Shown here: positions 63,282-64,000 of the stretch, piece after piece
Position numbering within the stretch: the first letter of the stretch is position 1
Layout: each line of letters begins with the position of its first letter
Source: Flavobacterium psychroterrae
Lineage (GTDB): Bacteria > Bacteroidota > Bacteroidia > Flavobacteriales > Flavobacteriaceae
DNA length: 64,000 nt
Direction: 5' to 3'
NCBI RefSeq assembly: GCF_018380615.1
Contig: NZ_JAGYVZ010000002.1
Span: forward strand, 1 to 64,000
Made by a program: the position numbers and the translations under genes
The notes under the pieces: model-generated
The model's database searches: none
The model's input: only the letters and a program-made list of their open reading frames with translations
What the model was told of the DNA's origin: nothing

Positions 63282-64000
63282 ATGGAGATTAGTATTATAA
63301 TACTATGTTTAATACTATCAGCGTTTTTTTCAGGAATGGAAATAGCTTTTATTTCCTCGAATAAAATTTATCTTGAAATCGAAAAGAAACAGGATAATTT
63401 TTTATCTCAAATTTTAACCAAACTTACAGAGAATCCATCAAAATTTATTGCTGCAATGCTTATTGGTAACAATGTCGCATTAGTAGTGTATGGTTTTTAT
63501 ATGGGAGATTTGATTCTGGAATGCATTATTAAATTAGGCTTTCATTTCTCTAATTTAACAAGTTTATTGGTTCAGACGATTCTCTCGACTTTTATCGTTT
63601 TAATAACCGCAGAATTTTTTCCGAAAGTTTTTTTCCAGATTTATGCCAATTCATTAATTAAGATTTTTGCAATTCCGGCATATCTGTTTTACAGACTGTT
63701 TTATTATATCTCCACTTTTTTTATCTGGATTTCGGATTTTGTTTTAAGAAAATTTTTCAAAACCGAAGGCGATCAGGTACAATTGTATTTTAGTAAAATC
63801 GAACTCGGAAATTATATTACAGAACAAATGAATTCTGTTGAAGATGATGAAGAAGTAGATTCGGAAATTCAGATTTTCCAGAATGCACTAGAATTTTCAG
63901 GCGTAAAAGCGCGTGATATTATGACACCACGAACTGAAATAGTGGATATTGATTTATTTGACAGTATTACCGACTTAAAACAATTATTTGTAGAAACAGG
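63282..64000 (+). CDS. CNNM/CBS-domain membrane protein (hemolysin C/CorC family, GldE-like), truncated by the window
   Basis: The gene starts at ATG 63282 and runs off the end, giving about 239 residues here. The DUF21/CNNM membrane domain is clear: MEISIIILCLILSAFFSGME, AFISSNKIYLEIEKKQ, MLIGNNVALVVYGFYMGD and TAEFFPKVFFQIYANS. A linker and the start of the CBS region follow, GVKARDIMTPRTEIVDI. Family members are linked to magnesium transport or, in Flavobacteriia, to gliding (GldE). Which one cannot be told from this part. It ends the coaX-lptC operon as far as is visible. Confidence 0.88.
   Translation, partial: MEISIIILCLILSAFFSGMEIAFISSNKIYLEIEKKQDNFLSQILTKLTENPSKFIAAMLIGNNVALVVYGFYMGDLILECIIKLGFHFSNLTSLLVQTILSTFIVLITAEFFPKVFFQIYANSLIKIFAIPAYLFYRLFYYISTFFIWISDFVLRKFFKTEGDQVQLYFSKIELGNYITEQMNSVEDDEEVDSEIQIFQNALEFSGVKARDIMTPRTEIVDIDLFDSITDLKQLFVET

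Overview
The window is chromosomal DNA of a low-GC member of the Flavobacteriia, most likely the genus Flavobacterium. Supporting signs are SusC/SusD proteins, a Bacteroidota-type TssD tube protein, a type IX secretion (T9SS) sorting domain, an M56-TonB sensor protein, a mevalonate pathway, promoters of the Bacteroidota form TTG-N18/19-TAnnTTTG, and many small foldback repeats between operons.

Layout. 1-2960 looks like accessory DNA ending at a tRNA-Leu: a cluster of CCTACACA repeats, an extended TssD (Hcp-like) protein, a predicted zinc-metallopeptidase effector with an HExxH motif, and a lipoprotein that is probably its immunity partner. 3068-9255 holds an M20 dipeptidase, a MORN-lipoprotein/BlaI/M56 regulatory group with a well-formed operator-promoter, a saccharopine dehydrogenase and a DUF423 protein. 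9555-15258 has ATP-dependent PEP carboxykinase, then a TonB-dependent receptor and a beta-propeller phytase that together look like a phytate phosphorus-scavenging pair. 15524-26329 is mixed housekeeping and hypothetical genes: DUF4407, a PH/SHOCT protein, YjbR, GNAT, a cyclase-family hydrolase, HemW, RuvC, a flippase-like protein with a GT2 glycosyltransferase, a TonB-like lipoprotein and small membrane proteins. 26393-32004, all on the minus strand, has an RsuA-type pseudouridine synthase and an isoprenoid group (UbiA prenyltransferase, DUF502, mevalonate kinase, mevalonate diphosphate decarboxylase) interrupted by a RelE/ParE toxin-antitoxin pair. 32149-36368 holds TspO, a carboxypeptidase-regulatory-like protein with a decayed duplicate of its 5' end, a HAD phosphatase, a flavoprotein and a GDPD.

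36569-57846 is a complete starch/maltodextrin utilisation locus. On the plus strand, susC, susD, a SusE/F-like lipoprotein and a T9SS-exported GH13 amylase bind, cut and import starch at the cell surface. On the minus strand, a SusA-like GH13 and a GH97 glucosidase act in the periplasm, an MFS sugar transporter crosses the inner membrane, and GH65 phosphorylase, beta-phosphoglucomutase and a cytoplasmic GH13 process the sugars. A LacI regulator lies between the arms.

57940-64000 has an MHS-family transporter with a small membrane partner, a repeat-rich gap, tRNA-Phe, and an operon of coaX, a beta-barrel protein, lptC, a small membrane protein and a CNNM/CBS protein cut by the window edge.

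Most gaps between operons carry inverted or dispersed repeats. One 85-bp hairpin element is present twice on opposite strands (23841-23925 and 27421-27505). No CRISPR array, rRNA or insertion sequence was seen.
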